A stretch of DNA of 64,000 nucleotides, taken from assembly GCA_964017185.1 (NCBI GenBank), contig OZ024869.1:52664761-52728760 (forward strand), given 5' to 3'. The notes under the pieces are model-generated. The model ran no database searches and was not told the DNA's origin. It was given only the letters and a program-made list of their open reading frames with translations. Positions 21,468-33,504 of this stretch are shown here, piece after piece; the first letter of the stretch is position 1; the number at the start of each line of letters is the position of its first letter. This DNA is from Rugalucina vietnamica. Taxonomy: Eukaryota; Mollusca; Bivalvia; Lucinida; Lucinidae. The position numbers and the translations under genes are program-made.

Positions 21468-21691
21468 TGAGCCGCCTCATGGGAAAACCAACAATCTACA
21501 TATGCGAAAACAAAGAGGCAGATCAGCTTCGCGGTAACCGCGAAGCTGATCAGTGCCTTTGTTTTCACTACTCGGATCTAGTTTCTAAATCCAAAATTTC
21601 AAGCTTCTATTAATCTCCTGTGCTTGTATAGGTCGGTTTGTGTCGGACCTGTGCGGAAACCACATTGTTGGTTTTCCCACGAGGCGGCTCA
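21468..21691 (+). mobile_element. Family A foldback MITE
   Basis: Well-preserved ends TGAGCCGCCTCATGGGAAAA and CCCACGAGGCGGCTCA. The palindrome is of the CTTCGCGG / CCGCGAAG type. Confidence 0.9.
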
Positions 21692-22445
21692 TTTTCTGCT
21701 TTATCTAGGAAGTGATGAATTATTCAATGGAAATAGCATGTATAAGTTTATTTGCAACAACATAATTATGCTTATTTGAAAAATTTGAATCAACTTTGAA
21801 TCAAAGCAAAACTGCACTCACAGAAAGTGAGTTTATCTGGATCACTACCATTCACCTTATTTTCATGGCCAGACACATAGTTTAAAGGGTGATGACCCCT
21901 TTAGCCACATAGATCTACCATAATTTTATTAAAAATTGAAAATTTACTTGTGAAATTCTGATTTATTAAAAAAGTTTACATGGAAAAAAATAAGGACTAT
22001 TCAGAATAAGTTTCAATGAAATTCATGGATACTTTTCTTGAAGCTTTTGTTGAGGGGACTCACTGACAGAAAATACTTTGGTAGTATATAATAATGAATA
22101 CTTGATATTTTCTTATCTGGGCTACTGTGTGTGTGTTCACCTATGTTCAGGGGTCAGATTTGTTTTTGTGAGACCAGTTTTATATGGTGCAGTTTTGATA
22201 TTATTTATTGTACTCTAATGCATCTTATGTTAACTACAGCATACCACACCTTTAAAATTGAATCCTATATATTACAGTGTGCGGAAGGATTGTTGTGTTC
22301 ATTTTTCATCCTTTTTCATCTCACAAACTGCGAATCTTTATACAGAAACATAACAGAACTTCCCATGGATTAGTAAACAAGAGCAAAAGTGCATGACTGA
22401 AAGACCAAGACAGTAAAATGAAGAATGAGGTAAGGGTTTCATTAT
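21692..22445. other. Intergenic stretch, nothing recognised
   Basis: AT-rich, no shared repeat and no supported gene. Confidence 0.45.
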
Positions 22446-22499
22446 TAAAATTTGCCCATGCAATATAGAGATTATTTCAGCAGTAAAAATGGAAAATTT

Positions 22500-22549
<50 letters not shown>

Positions 22550-22760
22550 TATTATTATTATTTTTGTTCAAAATATATTATTTTTGTTCAAAATATAGAT
22601 TGTTAGAACCGCCTCAGCGAGGTGTTTCTCACGAGTAACCACAATCTTTGTTTTAGAGCAAAAATAAGAGAAAAAAGGTGGACACCTATACACCCCAGTT
22701 TTACTGTATAAAAGTGGAGAAAGGGGGTATACATTTCATGGACAAGTTATTCTGTTGATA
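22446..22760 (+). mobile_element. Family B foldback MITE, copy 2
   Basis: Left end AAAATTTGCCCATGC, a T run of about 47 at 22,501-22,547 followed by (ATT)n, and a decayed hairpin (GAACCGCCTCAGCGAGGTG). The right end is GGGGGTATACATTTCATGGA. Confidence 0.82.
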
Positions 22761-22943
22761 ATATTCTCTATTTTGCTTTATGTAAATGGTCAATAGCTAC
22801 ACTAGGTGATGCCAGGATGGTCAATTTTCCTAACCACGATTTTTGAGCAAGGTTCCCAGAGGCAGATTACCAATACTTAGTGCATGTTTCAATTACCATT
22901 GTCAATTTCTCTCCTTTTAAATCAGTGGAATAGTGGCCACACA

Positions 22944-23214
22944 ATGAAAACTTGTCCATGCAATGTACAGTGATGTTTTAGTTTGTAAAAACTGAAGATT
23001 TCTTAAAAAAAAAAAAAAAAGATTGTTTTAATATTTTTGTTCAAAACATTGATTGTAGGTACACATTAGAACCGCCTTGGCAAGGCGGCTCGAACGAGTA
23101 CCCGCAATCATGTTTTGGATCAAAAGTAAGAGAAATAGGTATATCCGTGTCAAACCCAGTTTTACCATATAAAAGCGGGATTCAAGGGGTATGTATTACA
23201 AGGACGAGTTAAAC
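22944..23214 (+). mobile_element. Family B foldback MITE, copy 3
   Basis: Left end GAAAACTTGTCCATGC. The hairpin tip reads ACCGCCTTGGCAAGGCGG, in which both arms differ from the common CGCCTCGGCGAGGCG so that pairing is kept. Right end GGGGTATGTATTACAAGGAC. Confidence 0.85.
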
Positions 23215-23414
23215 TGTGTGATGATAGAAAAATAATTTTCAAGACTATGAGGATTGATTACAGGTCTACTTCCATACAAAGCAGGCACACTACCATTTGA
23301 GCTGTCGGGCCAGGCCCATTTTTTTACATGCATGCACAAAAATTTTAGCCACATTATGTGAAAACTTATCTTTGGAAGTCTGACATGATGGCTAGGGACT
23401 TTAAAAGAATTATA

Positions 23415-23530
23415 CACCTGTGTATATTGAAAACAAAGTTGCCGATCAGCTTCAAAGTAACAGTTGCGCATTCAGTTACGGCAGCAGCTTATCTGCATGC
23501 TTTTTTCACATTTGCATAATGCAGGGTTTC
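23415..23530 (+). mobile_element. Family A remnant
   Basis: GAAAACAAAGTTGCCGATCA, AAAGTAACAG and TTTTTTCACATTTGCATAAT resemble the palindrome region. The rest is unrecognisable. Confidence 0.4.
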
Positions 23531-23889
23531 TGCCGATTCAGTGCATGTAAGATTAGCATTGCACTTTTGCACTTGTTTGTAATAGATATTCTACCTAGTT
23601 GTCTCCCTGTAACGACTTTTCTGCTCTCTCTGGCTATCTAGGCTAATGGAAAAGCTGGAGATAAGATGAAAATTTGACTCATTTTCCTGTGATCTTCTCT
23701 ATTTTTGTCAACTCCTTACTGTCCCATTGAATTATAAGAATGGTCACAAACCTGGCAATGCTATTCAGTAAATATAAATTAGAAATTTGATGAGCAATTT
23801 CAAGAGATATTGTTAATTTTTTAACCTCTTGAGAGTATCAGATGCTGAGAAAGCAATTGATTTTTCTGAGAGAAAAAAACAAATCATTG

Positions 23890-24030
23890 CCAGAAAACCT
23901 GTTTTCAAGCATGTACGACCAATTAAGACACAAACCAGCCTGCCCATTTATTGAGAAAGCAGGAAGCTTGGAATTTCAAATATAGGAACTAGAGATATTT
24001 TACTATTTGGAAGATAAATGAAAAGATGCC
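23890..24030 (-). mobile_element. Family A remnant
   Basis: GACACAAACCAGCCTG, GGAAGCTTGGAATTTCAAA and ATTTTACTATTTGG follow the order of the family A single-copy stretch read on the minus strand. The ends and palindrome are lost. Confidence 0.5.
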
Positions 24031-24654
24031 AAAGTCATTGTATGGATATGCAGGCTGGTATGCTTGATTAGTGTTTATTTAGACATAATGCAGTGTTTCT
24101 GGTGCTAAGGGTTAAATCTTGTAAGCTTGAAAGGTCATCCCGACTCTTGTATATTGGTATAGATATTGTGATGTTGATTTATGGAAAAATGTTCTATTTT
24201 TGGTAAGAAAGTCAAATAAGTGTTTAATTATTGATAAACAACTAGTAACAATGACAATATTGACCAGCAAATGGTGCGGAGATGAAACTGAATGCATGTA
24301 TAATATGTCACATTTTCTGTTTGGGATTGTAAGAATACCATATGATATATACAATGTAGATTAAAAAAAATGTTCATAAACTTCCTTTTCGCTAATATTT
24401 ATGAATAGAGTGTTTGATTCATGAATTCTAATTTTTCGCTATTAAAGACATCAAAGCTTTATGACTGTACATGTACTTACTCGTGAATTACAGGTCTCGC
24501 TAAGAATTCTAAGATACATGTAGATGATTCCAAATTTACAGTATAATGTAAACGTGTCGATGGTGACTTTTAGTTCTGAGCTTCATTAACTTGCTCCGTA
24601 AACAGGACTGTGCAGAACGTGATGACACAATGGGTATTCTGTTGTACTTTCTAT
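24031..24654. other. Intergenic stretch, nothing recognised
   Basis: No repeat or gene supported. Confidence 0.4.
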
Positions 24655-26190
24655 ATAGGTTTGTTGATTAACTTTATTGATAAGTTATTGTTTAAACATG
24701 TATTGTTATACTGTCTGATAGGCTGATTGATTAAACATGTACTGATAGGTTTGTTGGTTAAACATGTAATGTTTTACTTTCTTGATGGGTTTGTTGATTA
24801 AATATGTATGATTGTGTACTTTATTGTTAGGTTTGATGATAAAGCATGAACTGTTGTACTTTCTTGATAGTTTTGTTGGTTTAACATGTACTGATGTACT
24901 TTCTTGATAGGTTTGTTGGTTAAACATGTACTGATGTACTTTCTTTATAGTTTTGTTGGTTAAACATGTACTGATGTACTTTCTTAATAGGTTCCATGGT
25001 TAAACATGTAATGTTTTACTTTCTTGATAGGTTTGTTGATTAAAAATGTATGATTCTGTACTTGCTTGTTAGGTTTGTTGGTTAAACATGCACTGATGTA
25101 CTTTCTTGATAGGTTCCATGGTTAAACATGTACTGATGTACTTTTTAATACGTTCCATGGTTAAACATGTACTTCTGTACTTTCTTAATAGTCTTAACAT
25201 GTACGGTTGTACTTTCTTGATAGGTTTGTTGGTTAAACATGTACTGATGTACTTTCTTGATAGTTTTGTTGGTTAAACATGCACTGATGTACTTTCTTAA
25301 TAGGTTCCATGGTTAAACATGTACTTCTGTAACTTTCTTTATAGGTTTGTTGGTTAAACATGCAATTTTTGGTTAAACATGTACTGATGTACTTTCTTGA
25401 TAGTACATGGTTAAACATGTACTGCTGTACTTTCTTGATAGGTTTGTTGGTTAAACATTTAATATTGTACTTTCTTGATAGGTTTTTTATTAAAAATGTA
25501 TGATTCAGACATCTGCACTTTCTTGTTAGGTTTGTTGGTTAAACATGTTATATTGTATTTTCTTGATACGTTTGTAGATTAAACACGTATGATGCTGTAC
25601 TTTCTTAATAGGTTTGTTGGTTACACATGTTATGTTGTACTTTCTTGATGCGTTTGTAGATTAAACACATATGATGCTGTACTTTCTTAATAGGTTTGTT
25701 GGTTAAACATGAACTTTACTTTCTTGATAGGTTTGATGCATTAAACATGTACTGTTGTACTTTTTTTGAAAGGTTTGTCAGGTAAAACATGTATTGTTAT
25801 ACTTGTTTGATAGGTTTGTTTGTTTAAATATGTACTGTTGTACTTTCTTGATAGGTTTGACACATTAAACATGTATTGTTATACTTTCTTGATAGGTTTG
25901 TTGGGTTAAACATGTACTATTGTACTTTCTTGATAGGTTTGATGCATTAAATGTGTATTGTTGTAATTTCTTGCAAGGTTAGATGCATTAAACAAGTACT
26001 GTTTACTTTCTTGATAGGATTGTTTGGTTAGACATGTCCTTTTGTACTTTTCCTGATAGGTTTGATGCATTAAACATGTACTATAGTACTTTCTTGATAG
26101 GTTTGTTGGGTTAAACAGGAAAAATTGGAAAAAATTGGGGTAATGCAGTGAAGTATGTACTCAGTACTTTCTTGATAGGTTTGCTGGTTA
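24655..26190 (+). repeat. Minisatellite, about 40-bp unit, roughly 35 copies
   Basis: The unit is close to GTTAAACATGTACTGATGTA followed by CTTTCTTGATAGGTTTGTTG. Copies differ by small indels and substitutions such as GGTTCCATGG or GATGCATTAAACATG, the latter frequent in the distal third (25,730-26,100). Because unit length varies, no reading frame is maintained. In plus orientation most units contain CTTTCTTGATAG directly followed by GTTTGT. Confidence 0.93.
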
Positions 26191-26844
26191 AAAATTTGTT
26201 TGGTGTAAAGGACCATCCATTGTGATAGTAATTGCTTCATGAAAATTGTTTCTGTCCATGAGGTGCAGATTTGGTCTTAAAAATATTTTGCATGCATTCT
26301 TCTTCTATGGCTGATTCAAGACTAGCATTTGTTAGTGGTGAAGGAAATAAGCACTAAGTACTGGCAACCTGCCTCCAGAAGAGTGTGGTAAAGAGATCAA
26401 ACCATCCAGAAGCAACCTTAGAGGTTGACCAGGGACTTAAAATTCTAAATCATAAATCAGCCCCTGGCTTGGAGAGGCAAGTACCCAGTTGTGTAAAAAA
26501 ATAAATTTATACCAATAAGTAGGGTCAGAAATTTGACCACATAGTAGCACATAAGAACTTTTGCTGACCATTTTCTATGCTCATGTTTTTCATTTGTATA
26601 TCATATGAAACAATGAACTTTGATAATACTGGTCAAAATTATAAGGATGATAAAAGTATGTGTTTCCATATTGAAAGAAACATTCGACAAAGCAAAAATA
26701 ATACACTCATTTTCTACCATTATTAGCATCATAAGGTGAACAGAGTCTTATAATCATATTCTTTGATGTCACCGGATTAGCTTCATCATGTTGCTGTAGA
26801 AACCAACTTTTCTGCTTCTTTTCATCTTTTGTATTTTGATCATT
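26191..26844. other. Intergenic stretch, nothing recognised
   Basis: No shared repeat or supported gene. Confidence 0.4.
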
Positions 26845-27044
26845 TGTGTCATGTCATGAGAAAACCAACAACGTGGTTTCCGAACAGGTCCGATGCAAAC
26901 CAAGTTGTACAAGCACAGACTATTTTGGATTTAGAAAGTAAAGGAATAATATTTTACTATGGGTGTAGCGAAAACAAAGGCGCTGATCAGCTTCGCGGTT
27001 GCTGTTGTTACTGCAAAATGTTGTTTTTCTCTTGACCTGACTCA
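26845..27044 (-). mobile_element. Family A foldback MITE, palindrome arm deleted
   Basis: TCATGAGAAAACCAACAACG, TGGTTTCCGAACAGGTCCGA and GCGCTGATCAGCTTCGCGGT are present. The second arm of the palindrome is largely lost, so the element is about 35 bp shorter than usual. Confidence 0.75.
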
Positions 27045-27240
27045 TTTGTTGTCATGTTGATGACAGAGTGAGAATGCTCTCCTTCCTTTTTGTACCATTC
27101 TTTGCTTCAACATTGCTGCAGGTATAAAATTACAAGAGGACAACCCTAGGGTCACTGATAAGTTCGAAATTCCACCACACAAACTGTGGAATTAGCTGCC
27201 CTTATGTGTCTGATATTTCTATAGTCTAAAATCTTGCCTC

Positions 27241-27764
27241 TGATAATGGTTTTTCGCAGAAAATTTTTGTATGGGGGACAACAGAAAAAATATTTTCATG
27301 TCATAATCTTGATATTAGTTTGTCCTAATTGGACCTGCAAAAATTTTGAAAATCGGTGAACAAATATAGTTTTTATGACCAAAATGAATTTTGCATAGGG
27401 ATTTTGCATTGGCAAGGGAGATAATCGATGATCGTGAAAATGCATATTTTTCAAGAATTTTTACCTGATCATGAAGATTTTGTCTCAGGTATGTCATTTG
27501 TGTCAATTTATAATAATTTTGAGCAATCATGATTAAATAGTTAGAATTTAAAATTTTTGCGGGAAAATATTTACCTCCCTTCCATGAGATTTTTGTACAG
27601 GAAAACCCTATTCGAAAATGTTTTTGACCAGAACTTTTTTATTTGTCAACTGATTTTCAAATTTTTGCTGCACATTTCGCGACAAACTAGATGCTTAATT
27701 GTGCCCAGAAAATATTTCTTCTACATTTGAACAGTTGTAAAATATCTGCGAAAAACCATTATCA
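27241..27764. mobile_element. 524-bp element with inverted ends TGATAATGGTTTTTCGCAGA
   Basis: The left end TGATAATGGTTTTTCGCAGA is matched exactly, inverted, by TCTGCGAAAAACCATTATCA at the right end. Similarity continues inside as short AT-rich stretches. No flanking duplication is obvious and there is no ORF of note. Confidence 0.75.
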
Positions 27765-28277
27765 CACACTACGAAACAGACTTTAGATATTTTGTGCTGT
27801 GGCCATTCTAGCGCCTTCAAGTTTGCCGTAGATGTTAAAGGACAATCCAAACAAACTCACAAAACCTCAGGAAGCAGGAAAGATATAGTGGCTCTCTGGT
27901 CAAGTTTTCAGTTTCTTAATATTTTAAGCATTTTATAATAATATTGGCAAAATTATTGGCAAACATTAGGTTAGCATGGCCTACTTACAGGGTAAATACA
28001 GAATACCATGCTAAACACTGACTAACCTTGGTTAAAGTTGACCAATCGGTCAAACCAGCCATGTAGAGGTGAATAAGAACTAAGTTTGAGCTATTTCTGT
28101 TATATATATTGGTTTATGACATATTTATATATTGATATAACTTGAGATCAATGCTTATATTGTATTGAAATGACCAGGCAAGGTGCATTTGTTTGCTTGT
28201 TTGTTTCCAGTTAGCAGTACATGTATTTTAGTGTTCAGTTGAGACATCGTCAGTATGAAACTACTTTACTTCTGGCA
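27765..28277. other. Intergenic stretch, nothing recognised
   Basis: No shared repeat or supported gene. Confidence 0.4.
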
Positions 28278-28555
28278 CACATGAAAACATGCCCATGCAG
28301 TATACAAAGATCTTTAAAGTTGTAGAAAATGAAAATTTACAGTAAAAAATTTTTGGTATTTTATTTTTGCTCAAAACATAGATTGTGGGTACATTTTAGA
28401 ACAGCCTTGGTGAGGCGGTTCTAAAGAGTACCCACATTCTATGTTTTGGAACAAAAATAAGAAAAATATGTTTACCCCTGCATACCCCAGCTTTACTATA
28501 TAAAGGTGGGGTATGAGGGGGTAGTCTTTTCACGGAAAATGTTTTCCTGATGGCG
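28278..28555 (+). mobile_element. Family B foldback MITE, copy 4
   Basis: Left end GAAAACATGCCCATGCAG. Hairpin arms AACATAGATTGTGGGTAC and GTACCCACATTCTATGTT. Right part TTTACCCCTGCATACCCC and CTTTACTATATAAAGGTGGG. The right end is diverged. Confidence 0.85.
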
Positions 28556-28587
28556 TCCATATGGTAAGCACTTAGTCTGGTGCAGTC

Positions 28588-28656
28588 TTTCATTTGGGTC
28601 TGGCTCCTAACAGCAACAGTGACAGCTAGTGTACTTCCTCATCTGCTGGTTCAAGG
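28588..28656 (+). other. Possible short exon with strong splice donor
   Basis: CTGGTTCAAG followed by GTAAGCC is a near-consensus donor. Upstream, TGGTGCAG is a weak acceptor, and the 69-70 bases between are open in one frame. It could be an untranslated or internal exon upstream of the candidate exon at 40,881, but the acceptor lacks a good pyrimidine tract. Confidence 0.15.
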
Positions 28657-28856
28657 TAAGCCAGTGTCAGTTGCCAGCAAAGTAATCTGCACTGAGTAAT
28701 GGTAAAGTGCCCCCAGAAGGCTTTCCTATTGTCAGCTTTATAACAAAAAATGTATATGTTTAAGTGCTGTAAACGAAATGGGCAAACGCAACTATCTTAA
28801 AGCTAAACAATTAGAACCTACGTAATCAGAAACCTGAAAATCATACAAACTGATGA

Positions 28857-30290
28857 AATCTGGTAGTAAATTGTTGTAAATAGAACCAACTGCTGATGAA
28901 GAGTTGCAAACATGTCCTTTTGGTAGTAAACGGTTGTAAACAAAATCTTCTGGAAGTCAATCTGGATAAACAAAGCCTTCTGGCAGTAATAAATTGTTGT
29001 AAACACAATATTCTGACAGTGAATTTTCTGGATTTTAATTGTTGTTAACAGAGCCTTCTGGTAGTCAGTTGTTGTAATAAGAACTTTCTTGCAGTCATTT
29101 GTTGTAAACAACTTCCAGGTAGTGAAATGTTGTAAACAAGACCTTCTGGTAGTCAGTTGGTGTAAACAGAACCTTCTGGTCATCAATTATTGTATGAAAA
29201 CAGGAACTTCTGATAGAGCATTGTTGTAAACAGAACCTTCTGGCAGTGAATTGTAAACAGAACCTTCTGGTAGAGAATTGTTTTTGAAAGACATGGTTGG
29301 TCCCTTTCGATACATGTTTGCTTGTTGTTGTTTTTTCTATTACTGTTGGCTGTTTATTCTATATACATGCTCTGTATGCATAGTGCTCCACTGTATACAT
29401 ATGTATTATAATGTTTCTCTCTAAATGTTGTAATTTTTTTATACTGTATTGTTAAGATTGTGACTCTCCTTATTGGTGGAAATACAGAAGTATTATTATT
29501 GTTGTAAACAGAAGTTTCTGGTAGTGAATTGTTGTAAACAACTTTCTGATAGTGACTTATTGTAAACAGAACCTTCTGCTACAGAATTGTTGTGAACACA
29601 ACATTTGGGTGAAGAATTGTTGTAAACAGAACTTTCTGGTAGTGAATTGTTGTAAGTAGAACTTTCAGATAGTGAATTGTTGAAAACAGAACCCTCTGGT
29701 AGAGAATGTTTAATCATAAACAATCTTCTGGTATAGAATTGTTGTAAACAGAACTTTCTAATATTGCATTGTTGTAAACAGAATCTTCTGGTTGAGAATT
29801 GTTGTAAACAGAACCTTCTGGTAGTGAATTGTTATAAACAGAACTTTTGATAGTGAATTGTTGAAAAAAGAACCTTCTGGTAGTGAATAGTTGTGAACAG
29901 AATCTTCTGGTAGAGAATTGTTGTAAACAGAACTTTCTGATAGTGAATTGTTGTAAACAGAACCTTCTGATAGAGAATGGTTGTAAACAGAACTTTCTGG
30001 TAGTGAATAGTTGTAAACAGAGCCTTCTGATAGAGAATTGTTGTAAACAGAACTTTCTGATAGTGAATTGTTGTAAACAGAACCTTCTGGTAGAGAACTG
30101 TTGTAAACAGAACTTTCTGGTAGTGAATAGTTGTAAACAGAACAGCTGATAGAGAATTGTTGTTAACAGAACTTTCTGGTAGTGAATAGTTGTAAACAGA
30201 ACCTTCTGATAGAGAATTTTTTGTTGTGAACAGAACCTTCTGATAGAGATTTTTTTGTTGTGAACAGAACTTTCAGGTAGTGATTTGTTA
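28857..30290. repeat. Minisatellite, 30-bp unit, more than 35 copies
   Basis: The unit is AGAATTGTTGTAAACAGAAC then CTTCTGGT, with alternation of TAGTGAATT and TAGAGAATT and of AACCTTCTG and AACTTTCTG. In the most regular part (29,880-30,180) the period is 30 bp and a two-unit (60-bp) higher-order alternation is visible. It is interrupted at 29,283-29,496 by an inserted LINE tail. Frames through the array give Cys/Lys/Asn-rich repeats with no start context or homology, so I do not call a protein. Confidence 0.92.
29283..29496 (+). mobile_element. 5'-truncated LINE 3' end inserted in the minisatellite
   Basis: The stretch is unlike the array. It ends TTGGTGGAAATACAGAAGTA then (TTA)n, a typical LINE 3' end with an ATT-type tail. 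ATTGTT of the array borders both sides, compatible with a short target duplication. No RT coding remains. Confidence 0.6.
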
Positions 30291-30362
30291 ATACTTTTAT
30301 TGTGATCTGACCAAGATTAGATCATAGTATCAACAAACTACATGCTCAAAATTGTTTATTTA

Positions 30363-31199
30363 TAGGGATGTCAACCGGAGTCCGAACGTTCGGACTTCGG
30401 TTCCCGTAACGAAGTTCGGATCCAAATTTAAGCATCCGGACGTTCGCTAAAAATCAATATGTCCATTATTAAGGTAATTTTCCATTATTATAAAATAAAA
30501 AAAAAAAACAATATTTTAAGAAACCAAGGTATTAAATACGAATTTCTTAACATGTTGGTCACTAACGTTTAAGAGGTAAACGGGACAATGCATGTCTCGG
30601 GGAAGCGACAATAAACAAAGAAAGGATTAAAAGTGATAATTGGCCTCTGATGTTTTCTTTTGGAAACAATTTTATTTACACTTCTCAAATTTTAAAAATA
30701 ATAATTATACAGACCGCCGCCCAGCATAATTACATGTCAGATGATTAATAGTAAATAAAACAAGTATGCTTTACTATGATCTTAATTTGACAAACCAAAT
30801 ATGCGGATTCTTACGCTGATCCGTTTATGCAGAGAAGAAACAAATAAATTTATAATACTAGTACAATTAGATTTTCTACAAGTATGACGTGACTAAATTT
30901 GTTTGCTGACGCTCCAGTTCGACAAAATTGGAACTCAGTGAATGTTTGTAATTTTTTGAAAATGAGTTAGTTTTGAGTAATGCTAGTTTCTGCGTCACAA
31001 CGGAATCAACGCCAAGCTCAGCAACTCTTGGTCATGAACGTTCTTTCAAGGGAACACTCAATTAACATAGATGTGAATGTATACGTAATACATGTACTAT
31101 GATCTGTTTCCCGACAGAAAGAAATGCGAACGTTCGAACCATCCGGATGTTTGTTTCCGAACGTCCGAACCTTAAATCTGACACCAAATGACATCCCTA
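30363..31199. mobile_element. Non-autonomous hAT-type element, 837 bp, 8-bp target duplication
   Basis: Ends TAGGGATGTCA and TGACATCCCTA are perfect 11-bp inverted repeats. TTTATTTA is duplicated exactly at 30,355-30,362 and 31,200-31,207; terminus and 8-bp duplication are hAT hallmarks. Subterminal regions carry clustered palindromes of the CCGAACGTTCGGA kind on both sides. No transposase ORF is present. Confidence 0.9.
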
Positions 31200-31494
31200 T
31201 TTATTTATGTGACTGTGGACCACAGTATTAAATGTAATCTTAGGAGATGTCTCAATTGATGGTCACTTCTTAATCAGCCAATGCATAAACTGCACAGTTA
31301 AAGCTTATGATAAATACATGTATATGTACTCAGATTTATGAGATTGGCTTTGATGTCCATCCATGCTGTGCCCTAGAATAATCACCTAGAACATAGGGAA
31401 AGCAAAGAATATCAGTGCTTATAACCACTTGGGCTGACACATGAGTGTTCCCTCAGAGAGTATGTCAAGTAGGTTTTCATGTGAAGTGGCTCCT

Positions 31495-31697
31495 AATGTG
31501 CCATGACGTGAGAAAACCGATCTTTTTGGTTTCCGACTGGTCAGGGAAGCAGGCTAGAAGCTTGAAATTTTGCCTTTAAGTAGAGGAGGGTTCATACTAT
31601 CCATGTAGCGAAAACAAAGGGGCTGAGTGACTGCACAGCTGATTTGCGCCTTTGTTTTCGCATAGACGAAAATCAAGTTTTCTCATGATTCGGCTCT
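31495..31697 (-). mobile_element. Family A foldback MITE, partly deleted
   Basis: ATGACGTGAGAAAACCGA at the left and TTTTCTCATGATTCGGCTC at the right. The palindrome is asymmetric: the left arm has lost the GATCAGC segment while the right arm keeps a copy (CACAGCTGATTTGCGCC). Confidence 0.75.
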
Positions 31698-31901
31698 AAT
31701 GCAAGTGGTCACCAAGAGAGTTGACCGATGAGACACCTTTTCACCTCACTTCAACCTTGCAGTCAGAATTTAGCATGGACAAATTATGACAATTTTTACT
31801 GCAGGTTGACAATTTTATCCATATTTGTCATTTTTGCTTTTATTTACATGTGGCTTCGGGACCTTGCAGTGATTTATTTCTTCAAAACTATTTAGCAAAG
31901 T

Positions 31902-31983
31902 GGTAAAATGGCAAAAATAAAATTTTGCCTTATTCGAAAGTTGGTAAAATGGCAAAAATAAAATTTTGCCTTATTCGAAAGTT
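31902..31983. repeat. Exact tandem duplication, 41 bp twice
   Basis: GGTAAAATGGCAAAAATAAA, continuing to TTATTCGAAAGTT, occurs twice head to tail without a difference. The surrounding 31,698-32,418 holds no other feature. Confidence 0.9.
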
Positions 31984-32418
31984 TTCATTTTCCTGTAATA
32001 TACCACATGATTTGGCATTCTTGATGATTCTAATGTTTCTTGAGAGCAAATTGTCCATTTGCGGCCTATTTGCACAAATTTGTGGCATATTAATTTAATT
32101 CTATTTGCATGATTTTATGGATTCGCTCAAGTTTATGGCAAATTGATTTAATCATACCATACAGAAACAACATAAAACATGAGATTACTGTTGTAAAGTG
32201 CATGTAAAACAGCTATGAAATGGTCGTAATTTTAGAGCTTCAAACTGACAGGACAGTTTTCTTCTTTTTGCAGTACCTGCAAATAAGTTTGGCATTTTGT
32301 TGTAATTGTACTTTATTCAAAGGACGAAAATCAAAGAAAATCATGTTACTTCAAGATTTGAGCACAGACATAATGTTTGATAGCAAATATTAATTGGCAA
32401 TAAAATTTTCATATAAAT

Positions 32419-32655
32419 TGAGCCGCATTGTGAGAAAAAGGGATTATTGCCTATGCGAAAACAAAGGCGCAGATCAGCTTCGCAGTAACTGCGAAGCTGA
32501 TCAGGGCTTTTGTTTTCGCTACATGGATAGTACAATCCCTCTTCTTGTTAAATCCGAAATTTCAAGCTTCTAGTCTTTTTCCGAGACTGTACAGGTCGGT
32601 TCGTGTAAGACCTGGTCGGAAACCCCGATGACCAGTTTTCTTGCATCACGGCTCA
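32419..32655 (+). mobile_element. Family A foldback MITE
   Basis: Ends TGAGCCGCATTGTGAGAAAA and TTTTCTTGCATCACGGCTCA. Perfect palindrome AGCTTCGCAGTAACTGCGAA. Confidence 0.88.
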
Positions 32656-33109
32656 ATTAGGAGCACGAGGAACTCCTGGACACTTGTGCTGTGTACATGT
32701 ACATGCACATGACCCATGGTATATCTAAGATGTTACAATTTTTAATTGTTTGAGGTCTAGGATTGGCCAAAGATTGGGCTGCACATTGTTTTGAATGACC
32801 ATGTTTGGAATTGGTCTAGGAGCTACCTGGGCTACCGTTTTTTCTTTTTATGAACTATGCCAATGTCCTTAGAACAAACACAATCTAATGGCGCCATTCA
32901 AAAACATCAAAATAATAGTTTCGCCCCAGGTCCACATGACAGTATTACATCATTTCGGCAAATCAATCAGTCGCTGTCCTTTAGGTCACCTTTTAAACTT
33001 CTATGCTAATATTGACATAAGCATTATCAGTAATTACCTCATGCTAATCTGTTCTGGGGACAAATTCTGAGGACAACTAAAGTTCAAGTTGTTCCCCTAG
33101 TGTTACTAT
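32656..33109. other. Intergenic stretch, nothing recognised
   Basis: No shared repeat or supported gene. Confidence 0.4.
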
Positions 33110-33344
33110 TGAGCCTACGCATGAGAAAACCAGCAGTCTGGGTTTCCAACTAGGTCTGACATGAGCAGGCTTGTAAAGTCACAAGAAAGGTCAAGAAGCT
33201 TGAAATTTGGATATAAGTAGATGAGGGATTGTACTATCTGTGTAGCGAATACAAAGGCACTGATCAGCTGTGCAGTTACTGCACAGCTGATCTGCGTCTT
33301 TGTTTTTGCATAGGCAAAAAAGCTCTTTTCTCATTATGCAGCTC
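33110..33344 (-). mobile_element. Family A foldback MITE
   Basis: Left end TGAGCCTACGCATGAGAAAA. The palindrome is of the AGCTGTGC / GCACAGCT type. Right end TTTTCTCATTATGCAGCTC. Confidence 0.85.
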
Positions 33345-33504
33345 CATTAAGACCCTGAAGAATTATCAACATAAAACTTGTGTGGAGAAAGGAATTTAAT
33401 TTTCTTTTATTGCTTTAAAGAGCCTCAAACTCAAAGACATTTATATGAGTTCTTGTTTTCACACTGGTATGAAGTTACATTTTTTAATTAATTTAGCCGC
33501 ATCT

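Noticed and set aside
29883-30149. Open frame giving a Cys/Lys-rich repeated peptide in the 30-bp minisatellite
   Set aside because: The frame exists only because the unit length is a multiple of three. Neighbouring units shift frame, and there is no start context or splice support.
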